Shown here: positions 39,580-47,733 of the stretch, piece by piece | Position numbering within the stretch: the first letter of the stretch is position 1 | Layout of the letters: each line of letters begins with the position of its first letter | Assembly (NCBI RefSeq): GCF_013155465.1 | Contig: NZ_JABJVX010000003.1 | Coordinates: 278,186 to 342,185, forward strand | From: Alterinioella nitratireducens | GTDB taxonomy: Bacteria; Pseudomonadota; Alphaproteobacteria; Rhodobacterales; Rhodobacteraceae | Direction of reading: 5' to 3' | Length of the DNA: 64,000 nt | The notes under the pieces: generated by a model | What the model saw: the letters and a program-made list of their open reading frames with translations, nothing else | What the model was told of the DNA's origin: nothing | Databases searched by the model: none | Made by a program: the position numbers and the translations under genes

Positions 39580-39765
39580 ACGTCCAATCGGGGTCGCGGT
39601 GAATTTGCGGTCCTGATCAGGTCATTACGCCCTTCCGAAAATGCGACGGGGATCGCGAGAGATACAGCGCATTCCAGACGCTATCACGTTGCTGAAATTG
39701 TCGCTGGAACCGGCCCCCGCCAGTCAGGTTGGATCCAGCTCATTCCCTTCGGCAGGCCAGTGCCG

Positions 39766-40074
39766 CTACCCTTGAACTTCGCCAATCAGCATTTGCGGTT
39801 GCCCGCTGTAGAAGTTGGGAATATCAGCCAGGGCAGGCCCCGCGGCACCCATAGCGGAGTCCAGCGCGGCTTGATCCCTGAACGTCATTGTCGCAATTGC
39901 GTGGAACCCCGCGGGGACATCCGGACCGCCTGCCAATCCCTTGATAATCATTACATTCTCGATATGTGGCCCCATATGCTGGTCGACAATCGGCATATGC
40001 TTACCGGCATAGTAAGCGTGATCAAACGTGGTGCCGTTGTCCGTCGGATAGAGAACTTGCAGTGAAACTGTCAT
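39766..40074 (-). CDS. EthD family protein
   Basis: 102 residues of the EthD/antibiotic-monooxygenase-like ferredoxin fold (MTVSLQVLYPTDNGTTFDHAYYAGKHMPIV, then YSGQPQMLIGE). Members act in oxidative degradation pathways, but the exact role is unknown. Local GC is lower than in neighbours, and it sits alone between fpr and infC, so it may be recently acquired. A palindrome lies 18 bases before the start. Confidence 0.87.
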   Translation of the reverse strand: MTVSLQVLYPTDNGTTFDHAYYAGKHMPIVDQHMGPHIENVMIIKGLAGGPDVPAGFHAIATMTFRDQAALDSAMGAAGPALADIPNFYSGQPQMLIGEVQG

Positions 40075-40091
40075 TTTGAAATCCTTTGGGC

Positions 40092-40107
40092 CGTCCAGAA
40101 TTGGACG
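40092..40107. promoter_or_regulatory. Palindromic operator candidate upstream of the EthD gene
   Basis: CGTCCAGAATTGGACG: perfect 6-bp arms (CGTCCA/TGGACG) around a 4-base centre, 18 bases upstream of the EthD start, where a repressor would block transcription. No regulator gene is adjacent. A second inverted repeat, CTTGAT-N10-ATCAAG, is at 40161-40182. Confidence 0.4.
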
Positions 40108-40204
40108 ATCCTTAGGACGTTAGGGTCACATATTGCCGATAGCCAGCCAATTCGGCCGACCTTGATCTGGCAGCGCATCAAGAGCCGTGCGACAAAAGAA
40201 AAGA

Positions 40205-40233
40205 GGCGCGCCCGGGTGGCGCGCCCCTTTTTT
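40205..40233. terminator. Terminator of infC
   Basis: GGCGCGCC (40205-40212) pairs with GGCGCGCC (40218-40225). The plus strand continues into TTTTTT and the minus strand into TCTTTTCTTTT, so it can stop transcription in both directions. It lies 57 bases after the infC stop on the minus strand. Confidence 0.8.
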
Positions 40234-40289
40234 GTCTTCATCCTGCACCCGAAGTCTCCCGACTTTCCGTGCAACAGCAAGTGGAAAGC

Positions 40290-40832
40290 TTACTTCGTCG
40301 GCCCGATCATCATCACCATCTGACGGCCTTCCATCTTCGGCATGTTCTCGATCTTGCCGACCTCCTTGACGTCCTCGGCCACCCGCTCAAGCAATTCGCG
40401 GCCCAGGTTCTGGTGCGCCATCTCGCGCCCGCGGAAACGCAGGGTCACCTTGACCTTGTCGCCACCTTCCAGGAACCGCAGCACGTTGCGCATCTTGACG
40501 TCATAGTCATGCGTATCGGTATTGGGGCGGAACTTGACTTCCTTGACGTCGATCGTCTTTTGCTTCTTGCGCGCCTCGCTCTCGCGTTTCTGCTGTTCGT
40601 ATTTGAACTTGCCGAAATCCATGATCTTGCACACGGGCGGATTGGCATTGGGCGAGATCTCGACCAGGTCCAGGCCCGCCTCGGCGGCCATGTCCATGGC
40701 GCGTTCGGGGCTGACCACCCCGACATTGTCACCGTCTGCGCCAATAAGGCGGATTTCTGCGGCCCGGATGCGTTCATTGACGCGGGGGCCGGTGTCGCGC
40801 GTTGGCGGCGCGTTATGGGGTCTGCGGGCTAT
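40290..40832 (-). CDS. infC: Translation initiation factor IF-3, ATA start codon
   Basis: Binds the 30S subunit and discriminates against wrong start codons. With the start at 40832 the protein is 180 residues, the usual length: N-domain from [14 protein letters not shown] and [17 protein letters not shown], linker [18 protein letters not shown]-domain [18 protein letters not shown]. No ATG, GTG or TTG exists between the upstream in-frame stop and the conserved N-terminus. An ATA codon at 40830-40832 has GAAGGA eight bases before it. A rare start fits the autoregulation known for E. coli infC, which uses AUU. The shorter frame from GTG 40718 would lose the conserved N-domain. Confidence 0.9.
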   Translation of the reverse strand: MARRPHNAPPTRDTGPRVNERIRAAEIRLIGADGDNVGVVSPERAMDMAAEAGLDLVEISPNANPPVCKIMDFGKFKYEQQKRESEARKKQKTIDVKEVKFRPNTDTHDYDVKMRNVLRFLEGGDKVKVTLRFRGREMAHQNLGRELLERVAEDVKEVGKIENMPKMEGRQMVMMIGPTK

Positions 40833-40871
40833 CGGCGAATTCCTTCTGTTGCCACTGTTCTCGTCTGATTG

Positions 40872-40900
40872 AAATTAACCTTGCCCCTCTGACGGTTCAA
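40872..40900 (-). promoter_or_regulatory. infC promoter
   Basis: Minus-strand TTGAAC (40900-40895), 17 bases, TAATTT (40877-40872). The transcript would start near 40865, leaving a leader of about 30 bases before the ATA codon and no room for an upstream ATG. Confidence 0.65.
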
Positions 40901-41026
40901 GGCGAATCCCCGCCTGTTTTGCCAATGTTTGGCGATTGTTGGCCGGGATGGCGTTGCACTACCCCATCAGGCGGCGTATTTGAAGGAGAGAAACAAAAAA
41001 CAGCATTTCAAGACTGGAGAACCCCC

Positions 41027-41803
41027 ATGTCCCGCGCGTTGATCATCATCATTGCCCTGGCCGCCATCGGCGCCATCGGCTATTTCATGAGCCCGCTGAG
41101 CCAGGAGACCGCAGAGGAACCCGCCCCCGCCGAAGAGGTGATGGAAGACACCACCGAAGCCGCCGAGGACGCCGCGGCGGAGGCGGTCGCGGAAGCGGAA
41201 GCCGAAGCTGCCGCCGCCGAGGAAGCCGCGGCCCAGGCCGCAGCCGAGGCGGAAGCCGCCGCTGCCGAGGAAGCCGCCGCCGCTGAAGAGGCCTCTGCCG
41301 AGGAAGCTGCCGCCGCAGAAGCCGCAGCCGAGGAAGCCGCGGCAGCCGCAGAGGCAGAGGCCGCTGAAGCTGCCGAAGCCGTCGAGGAGGCCGCCGAGGC
41401 CGCGGCGGAAGGCACCGAAGAGGCCGTCGACGCCACGACCGAAACCGCAGTCGAAGCGGCCGAAGCGGCGGAAGAACCTGCAACCGAGGCCGCAGAAGCC
41501 GCAGGCGAAGCTGCCCAGGCTGTCGGCGAGGCTGCGACGGAAGCCGCCGAGGTCGTCACCGACACGGTCGAGGAGGCTGTTGACGCGGCAACCGGCACCG
41601 AAACCGCCGAGACGCCCGACCCCGCGCAGGTCCTGACCGTCGACGGGTTCGAGCCCGACGCCGCGCTGCAACTGGTCAACGAGGCCGACGGCCTTTCCGA
41701 TGTCTCCCGCGTCGCCCTGCGCGCCGCCATCGAACAGGCCCGCAACAATCCCGGCATGGTCGATGAGGTCGTGGCCCGCCTGCAAAACGCGCTCGGCAAC
41801 TGA
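41027..41803 (+). CDS. Ala/Glu-rich membrane-anchored protein
   Basis: 258 residues. One N-terminal membrane helix (ALIIIIALAAIGAIGYFM) is followed by about 180 residues of almost only Ala and Glu, which would form a long charged helix or a disordered spacer, then a 55-residue C-terminal domain (QVLTVDGFEPDAALQLVNEA, then ALRAAIEQARNNPGMVDEVV). The C-terminal domain is likely functional, projecting from the membrane. Role unknown. It is divergent from infC. Confidence 0.78.
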   Translation: MSRALIIIIALAAIGAIGYFMSPLSQETAEEPAPAEEVMEDTTEAAEDAAAEAVAEAEAEAAAAEEAAAQAAAEAEAAAAEEAAAAEEASAEEAAAAEAAAEEAAAAAEAEAAEAAEAVEEAAEAAAEGTEEAVDATTETAVEAAEAAEEPATEAAEAAGEAAQAVGEAATEAAEVVTDTVEEAVDAATGTETAETPDPAQVLTVDGFEPDAALQLVNEADGLSDVSRVALRAAIEQARNNPGMVDEVVARLQNALGN

Positions 41804-41830
41804 CGCGCGCCCGCCAAGGGCTGACAGATC

Positions 41831-41863
41831 GACGCCCCCGGATCGCTTCCGGGGGCGTCTTTC
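41831..41863 (+). terminator. Rho-independent terminator
   Basis: GACGCCCCCGGA (41831-41842) pairs with TCCGGGGGCGTC (41848-41859), followed by TTT. It ends the Ala/Glu-rich gene. The 112 bases from here to the tupB start are unassigned; they contain a CTGGC/GCCAG hairpin but I could not match a known riboswitch. Confidence 0.85.
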
Positions 41864-41974
41864 GTTTGAGAGACCTGACGGAACCGGCAATTCGCAGCCC
41901 GATCCCACCTGGTCGCTTTCGGGGCTTCCCTCCTGGCAGTTCTCGCGCCAGTTTGGGCCGAGAGGATCCCGCCC

Positions 41975-42682
41975 ATGCCCACGCTTTCCGACAGCTTCCT
42001 GACCGCGCTCGGCCTCATCGTCTCGGGCGATGCCGACCTGATCGAAATCGTCGCCCTGTCGCTGCGCGTCTCGCTGACCGCCGTTCTGCTGGCGGCGCTG
42101 ATCGGCCTGCCGCTCGGCGCGGTCCTGGCGGTGGTCCGCTTTCCCGGCCGCGGGCTTCTTATCGTGGTGGTCAACGCGCTGATGGGGCTGCCGCCGGTGG
42201 TGGTGGGGCTGGTCGTCTACCTGACCTTCTCGGCCTCCGGCCCGCTTGGCGTGCTGGAGTTCCTCTACACCCCCGCCGCCATGATCGTGGCGCAGACCGT
42301 GCTGGTCACGCCGATCATCGCGGCGCTGGCGCGCTCCACCCTCGCCGATCTGCTTGGCGAATATGACGAGACGCTGCGGGTTCTGGGGGCAAACCGCTTC
42401 GATGTCGTGGCAACCCTGCTTTGGGACGGACGGTTTTCGCTGGCCACGGCGCTGCTGGCCGGGCTTGGTCGGGCGCTGGCCGAGGTCGGCGCGGTGATGC
42501 TCGTCGGCGGCAATATCGACCATGTCACGCGGGTGATGACCACGGCCATCGCGCTGGAGACATCGCGCGGCGCGCTGCCACTGGCGCTCGGCCTGGGCAT
42601 CGTGCTGCTTCTGATCACGCTGGTGCTGAATGCCGTGGTCCTGGGCGTCCGCAACCGGATGGAGGCGCATGCGCATGCCTGA
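41975..42682 (+). CDS. tupB: Tungstate ABC transporter permease (TupB-like)
   Basis: 235-residue inner-membrane permease of the molybdate/tungstate type. About six helices, with the cytoplasmic EAA-type loop EYDETLRVLGANRFDVVATLLW for contact with the ATPase and the VEVGAVMLVGGNI-like segment ALAEVGAVMLVGGNIDHVTR typical of TupB. It overlaps the next gene by 14 bp. Together with tupC and tupA it forms a complete importer. Confidence 0.87.
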   Translation: MPTLSDSFLTALGLIVSGDADLIEIVALSLRVSLTAVLLAALIGLPLGAVLAVVRFPGRGLLIVVVNALMGLPPVVVGLVVYLTFSASGPLGVLEFLYTPAAMIVAQTVLVTPIIAALARSTLADLLGEYDETLRVLGANRFDVVATLLWDGRFSLATALLAGLGRALAEVGAVMLVGGNIDHVTRVMTTAIALETSRGALPLALGLGIVLLLITLVLNAVVLGVRNRMEAHAHA

Positions 42683-43424
42683 CCCCACCCCGCGCGTCAT
42701 CCCGTTCCAACCGCCCCGCCCCGCCGATCCGCCCGCGCTGCGCATCGAGGGGCTTTGCCTCAGCCGCTCCGGCGCGGCGCTTTTGAACGGGGTCGAGATG
42801 ACGCTGTCGCCCGGCGGTGTCACCGCGCTTCTGGGGCCGAACGGGGCCGGGAAATCCCTGCTCCTGCGGGTCATCGCGGGGCTGATCGCGCCGGACGCGG
42901 GCCGGGTGATCGTGCCGCGCGCCATGCAGGGACGGATCGGGCTGGTGCTGCAACGCCCCGTGCTTCTGCGCCGCTCGGTCGCGGCCAACCTGCGCCATGC
43001 CCTCGCGCTGGCCCGTGTCCCGCGCAGGCACCGCGCGCCCCGCGTGGGGGAATTGCTGGCGCTCGGCAACCTGGAGGCGCTGGCCGACCGGCCCGCCCGC
43101 AGGCTTTCGGGCGGCGAACAGCAACGCCTCGCCATCATCCGGGCGCTGGCCGCCAATCCGCTGCTCCTGATGCTGGACGAACCGACCGCCCATCTCGACC
43201 CGCAGGCGACCCATGCCATCGAGGCGCTGGTCGCCCGCGTCACCGAGGGCGGCACCAAGGTCATCCTCGTCACCCATGACACCGGTCAGGTCCAGCGCCT
43301 GGCGGATGAGGTCGCGTTCCTGCACCAGGGGCGCTGCCACGAAATCGCCGGGAAATCCGCCTTCCTGACCCATCCCGAAAGTGCTGCCGCGCGTGCCTAC
43401 CTGACCGGAAAGCTGTTGCTATGA
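42669..43424 (+). CDS. tupC: Tungstate ABC transporter ATP-binding protein (TupC-like)
   Basis: 251-residue ATPase with Walker A GPNGAGKS, the Q-loop region QRPVLLRRSVAANL, the signature LSGGEQQR, Walker B LLLMLDEPTAHLD and the switch His in VTHDTG. GGAGG at 42661-42665 supports the ATG at 42669. Overlaps tupB by 14 bp and tupA by four bases. Confidence 0.9.
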   Translation: MRMPDPTPRVIPFQPPRPADPPALRIEGLCLSRSGAALLNGVEMTLSPGGVTALLGPNGAGKSLLLRVIAGLIAPDAGRVIVPRAMQGRIGLVLQRPVLLRRSVAANLRHALALARVPRRHRAPRVGELLALGNLEALADRPARRLSGGEQQRLAIIRALAANPLLLMLDEPTAHLDPQATHAIEALVARVTEGGTKVILVTHDTGQVQRLADEVAFLHQGRCHEIAGKSAFLTHPESAAARAYLTGKLLL

Positions 43425-44221
43425 GTATCTTGCGTGCCGCCCTCCTGACCCTTGCCGCCACCCCGGCCCTCGCCAACGACCCCGTCGTGCTGGTGCAATC
43501 CACCACGTCGACGCAGAACTCCGGCCTCTACGCCCATATCCTGCCGGTCGCGTCCGAGGCGCTCGGCCTCGATATCCGCGTCGTGGCGGTCGGCACCGGC
43601 CAGGCGCTCGGCAATGCGCAGCGCTGCGATGGCGACATGCTGATCACTCATGCCCGCGCGGCGGAGGAAGCCTTCGTCGCCGCAGGCTACGGCACGGCGC
43701 GCCATGACCTAATGTATAATGACTTCGTCATCGTGGGGCCGTCGGATGATCCTGCCGGTGTCGCCGGGGCCGACAGCGCGACCGAGGCGCTCTCCCGCAT
43801 CGCCGCTGCCGAGTCCCCCTTCGCCAGCCGTGGTGATGACAGCGGCACGCATCAGAAGGAGTTGAACCTCTGGGACGGCATCGCCGATGTCGCCGCGGCC
43901 TCGGGCGGGTGGTATCGTGAGACCGGCTCGGGCATGGGGGCGACGCTGAACCTCGCCGTGGGCATGGGGGCCTACACGCTGACCGACCGCGCCACCTGGC
44001 TGGCCTTCGAGAACCGGGGCGATCACGTGATCCTGAACCAGGGCGACCCGGCGCTGTTCAACCAATATGGCGTCATCCCCGTGAACCCCGCGCATTGCCC
44101 GAATGTGAACGCGGAGGGCGCGCGGGCCTTCACCGACTGGCTGCTGGAGGATGGCCAGGCGGTGATCGCGGGTTTCATGCTGGACGGAGAGCAGTTGTTC
44201 TTCCCCAACGCGGGCGACTGA
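43421..44221 (+). CDS. tupA: Tungstate-binding periplasmic protein (TupA-like)
   Basis: 266-residue solute-binding protein with signal peptide (ALLTLAATPALA, cleaved near residue 18). The ligand signature QSTTSTQNSGL matches the TTST motif of TupA, which distinguishes it from ModA; later SRGDDSGTHQKEL and GSGMGATLNLAVGMGAYTLTD are also typical. It delivers tungstate to TupB/TupC and ends in a paired-palindrome repeat. Confidence 0.9.
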   Translation: MSILRAALLTLAATPALANDPVVLVQSTTSTQNSGLYAHILPVASEALGLDIRVVAVGTGQALGNAQRCDGDMLITHARAAEEAFVAAGYGTARHDLMYNDFVIVGPSDDPAGVAGADSATEALSRIAAAESPFASRGDDSGTHQKELNLWDGIADVAAASGGWYRETGSGMGATLNLAVGMGAYTLTDRATWLAFENRGDHVILNQGDPALFNQYGVIPVNPAHCPNVNAEGARAFTDWLLEDGQAVIAGFMLDGEQLFFPNAGD

Positions 44222-44228
44222 GCGCGGG

Positions 44229-44284
44229 GAAGAATTTTCCTTCAAAATTCTTCGGGCCCGAAAAATCTTGGCACAAGATTTTTC
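44229..44284. repeat. Paired AT-rich palindrome element, locus 3 (likely bidirectional terminator)
   Basis: Palindromes 44229-44253 (GAAGAATTTT/AAAATTCTTC, perfect arms) and 44260-44284 (GAAAAATCTTG/CAAGATTTTTC, perfect arms), joined by GGGCCC. Lies between convergent tupA and the acetyltransferase gene. Confidence 0.85.
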
Positions 44285-44287
44285 TCC

Positions 44288-44833
44288 CTATCCGATGGCG
44301 CGCGCCGGGATGCCGATGACGGTCGCGCCGGGGGCCACGTCCCGCGTCACCACGCTGCCCGCGCCCACGATCGCGCCCGCGCCGACGCGCACCCCCGGCA
44401 TCACGATCGCGCGCCCGCCGATCCAGGCTCCGGGGCCGATGCTGACGGGATGCGCGCGCTCCTGTCCCGCCATGCGTTTCGCGGCGTCCTTGTGGTGTTC
44501 GGCGCAATAGATCTGCACCCCCGGCCCGATCATCACATCATCGCCGATCTCGACCCGCCCCGAGTCCAGCACCGTGCAGCCCGCGTTCAGGTAGACCCGG
44601 TCGCCGAGGTGGATATTCATCCCGTAGGAGCAATGAAACGGCGCTTCGACAAAGACATCCCGACCGATCCTGGCAAAGAGCGCGGCCAATTCCGGCGCCA
44701 TGCCCCCGCGCGCATCGGGCGCGGTCGTGTTATGGGCATGAACCGCGCGGCGGGCGCGCTGGCGCAGGGCCTCCAGCCCGTCATCGAGGCATGAGTACCA
44801 GTCCCCCGCCGCCATCCTGTCCTGCTCGGACAT
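44288..44833 (-). CDS. Sugar O-acetyltransferase, left-handed beta-helix family
   Basis: 181 residues. The N-terminal Mac-type helix pair (MAAGDWYSCLDDGLEALRQR) precedes hexapeptide repeats forming the parallel beta-helix: FHCSYGMNIHLGDRVYLNAG, VEIGDDVMIGPGVQIYCAEH, VSIGPGAWIGGRAIVMPGV. This is the maltose/galactoside O-acetyltransferase architecture; the acceptor is unknown. AAGGGG precedes the second ATG (44833), which I prefer over the first. Confidence 0.9.
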   Translation of the reverse strand: MSEQDRMAAGDWYSCLDDGLEALRQRARRAVHAHNTTAPDARGGMAPELAALFARIGRDVFVEAPFHCSYGMNIHLGDRVYLNAGCTVLDSGRVEIGDDVMIGPGVQIYCAEHHKDAAKRMAGQERAHPVSIGPGAWIGGRAIVMPGVRVGAGAIVGAGSVVTRDVAPGATVIGIPARAIG

Positions 44834-44855
44834 GCCCATCCCCTTGAAACGAAAC

Positions 44856-44889
44856 GACCGGCATGGAGAGGGTCTCCTCCACGCCGGTC
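44856..44889 (-). terminator. Hairpin after the secreted protein gene
   Basis: GACCGGC (44856-44862) pairs with GCCGGTC (44883-44889), with further pairing inside; on the minus strand it follows the secreted protein's stop and leads into GTTTCGTTTC. Confidence 0.6.
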
Positions 44890-44911
44890 CAATCTCGCGG
44901 TTCGATCCGCC

Positions 44912-45307
44912 TTACTTGTTGCCAGTCGGCGGATTGGTCGGCAATGCGGGCGCGAAGGTGCCGTTGATGCGGTCGATCATCGTCTGCACCGTCTCCAGCC
45001 TCGTGCCGTTCTCGACCAGCGAATAACCCGTCACCGTCGCCACGACCGAGCCGTCATGCTCCGAGCAGACAATGGCCACCTGGGTGATCCCCGGCGGCAC
45101 GTCGAAGCCGTAGATGGAATAGCTGCCCTCGCCGGTATCGGGCGTGCCGCCGTTCTCGCGGAAATGCGCGTCGAGCGAGTTTCGCGCGGTGTCCATGCAC
45201 TCGGCCTCGGAGTTGAATCCGGTCACGTAGCCCGAGGAAAACCCTTCCGCCGAGGCGGCAAACGGGGCCAGGGCAACGGCGACAAGCGGTAGGAAAATGC
45301 GGTTCAT
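44912..45307 (-). CDS. Secreted protein of unknown function
   Basis: 131 residues with a clear signal peptide (FLPLVAVALAPFAASA, cleaved near residue 20). The mature part has two Cys (ECMDTARNSL and AIVCSEHDG), likely a disulfide in the periplasm, and no domain I recognise. AAGGAGAT precedes the start. The 220 bases between this gene and the molybdopterin-binding gene (45308-45527) show nothing further. Confidence 0.75.
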   Translation of the reverse strand: MNRIFLPLVAVALAPFAASAEGFSSGYVTGFNSEAECMDTARNSLDAHFRENGGTPDTGEGSYSIYGFDVPPGITQVAIVCSEHDGSVVATVTGYSLVENGTRLETVQTMIDRINGTFAPALPTNPPTGNK

Positions 45308-45527
45308 GATATGATCTCCTTGGTTTCAATCTCCGGACGCGGGGGCAGGCCGGAGCGCCTGAACGAATGCGCGAATCGCGCCTGTCGCAGATCGGGCAAA
45401 CTGGCGCGGGGCACTCTGGCGCCGTCTCCGCGCGGGCCGTGATCCGCCCTTGGGCCTCCATCCAAGCATGAAATCGGCCGTCGGAAAACGAAAACTTTCG
45501 TGTCGAGCGATCGTGGGGCCGTCCGTC

Positions 45528-46525
45528 TCAGCGCGGCTGCGGGCGGGTCGGGATCTCCTTCAGCAGCCCGCCCACGGCCATCGCGGCGATGTCGGCGCTG
45601 GTCACCTCCTGGCCGCAGATCACCCGCTCCAGCACCCAATCGGCCCCGTTCAGCGCGGGCGAGCGGGCGCAGCCCGGCAGGCCGATCACGGGGCGGTCGC
45701 CGAGATGCCCGAGGAACAGCAGGTTGCCCGGATCGACCGGCATGCCCACCCGCGTCACCCGCCCCCCCGCCGCGCGCAGCGCCTCGGGTCCGACATCGGC
45801 GGGGTCGGACGTGGCCGAGGCGGTCAGGATCAGGATGACCTCGCCCTCGGCCCGCGCAATCGCCCCCGCGAGGTCGGCGATCTCATGCGCGGCAAAGGCC
45901 CGGTCCGTCAGCCGCATCCCGAACCGGTCGAGCCGCGCGGCCATCGCCTCGCGGCCCTTGGGCGAGGGCTCCGCCGCGCCGATCCGGGTCTCGATCAGCG
46001 TGGCGGCGCGATAGACGGGGGCCGCGACATGCAGCGCCCCGGCCCCGGCCCGTTCCGCCTTGTGCAAACTCGCCTCCGCCACGGCATAGGAGATGATCTT
46101 GATCGTCGCGATCATGCCGCCCGCGCCGATGCGCTGGTAATCGGGCAGCGTGGCCAGGGTGACCATCGGATCGACGCTGTTCACCGCCTCGATTGCCGGT
46201 CTGTCGAGGCGCAGCAGCCCCGCGCCCTCCGCGTGCAGGTTGACGCGTCCCTTGGCCCCCCTGGCGATGCGGATACGGGCGGCCTCGGGGTCGGGGATCA
46301 GCGCGTGTGCCAGCCGGGTCGCAGCCGCATCCTCCGCGATATCCCCCGCCTCCAGCCGCGCCACGGTGACCGAGGTCACGCCCTCCGCCGCGAGGTCGGC
46401 GATATCGGCGGCACTCAGCACATTGCCCTTGGGAAGACGGCGCGCCTTGTCCCCTGCCCCGGTCACGCGCACGGAATGGGCCAGCACCGCGCCCGCGGCC
46501 TCCGCGACCGGCACCGGGCCGAACC

Positions 46526-46529
<4 letters not shown>
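45528..46529 (-). CDS. Molybdopterin-binding protein (MoCF domain)
   Basis: 333 residues with N-terminal RFGPVPVAEAAGAVLAHSVR and LPKGNVLSAADIADLAAEGV, a central part with NLHAEGAGLLRLDRPAIEAVN, and a MoCF-like domain with VILILTASATSDPADVGPEAL and LPGCARSPALNGADWVLER. Members accompany XdhC-like proteins and are thought to adapt Moco for xanthine dehydrogenase or CO dehydrogenase type enzymes. It overlaps the xdhC-like gene by four bases. Confidence 0.85.
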
Positions 46530-47503
<974 letters not shown>

Positions 47504-47690
47504 TCCGATTGCGTGATCCGGGTCAGGAAGCAGGTGTTGCGGGGGGATCCGACATCAACATAGGCCACATTCGCGCGGCTGAGAAGCGCCGTCGCGCAAG
47601 CCTCCACCCCGTCGCCGGGGTGATCCGGTCATCCTGGCCGTGTGGCAAAGCAACGGGGCTCGGGCGACCCGGAACCCCGCGCACAGGGGC

Positions 47691-47718
47691 GCCCCTCCGC
47701 CATCTCGGGCGGAGGGGC
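47691..47718. terminator. Hairpin between the OmpA gene and the XdhC gene
   Basis: GCCCCTCCGCC (47691-47701) pairs with GGCGGAGGGGC (47708-47718), extended by GCAAAGC (47645-47651) with GCTTTGC (47717-47723). It follows the OmpA stop on the minus strand without a T-run. The remainder of the 230-base gap (47504-47733) shows no gene. Confidence 0.5.
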
Positions 47719-47733
47719 TTTGCTGGTCAGTTG

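Noticed and set aside
40290-40718. 142-residue infC starting at GTG 40718
   Set aside because: It would lack the first 38 residues of the conserved IF-3 N-domain, which are present in frame upstream.
41864-41974. Molybdenum-cofactor riboswitch upstream of tupB
   Set aside because: Only one short hairpin could be matched by eye; the known consensus could not be aligned with confidence.
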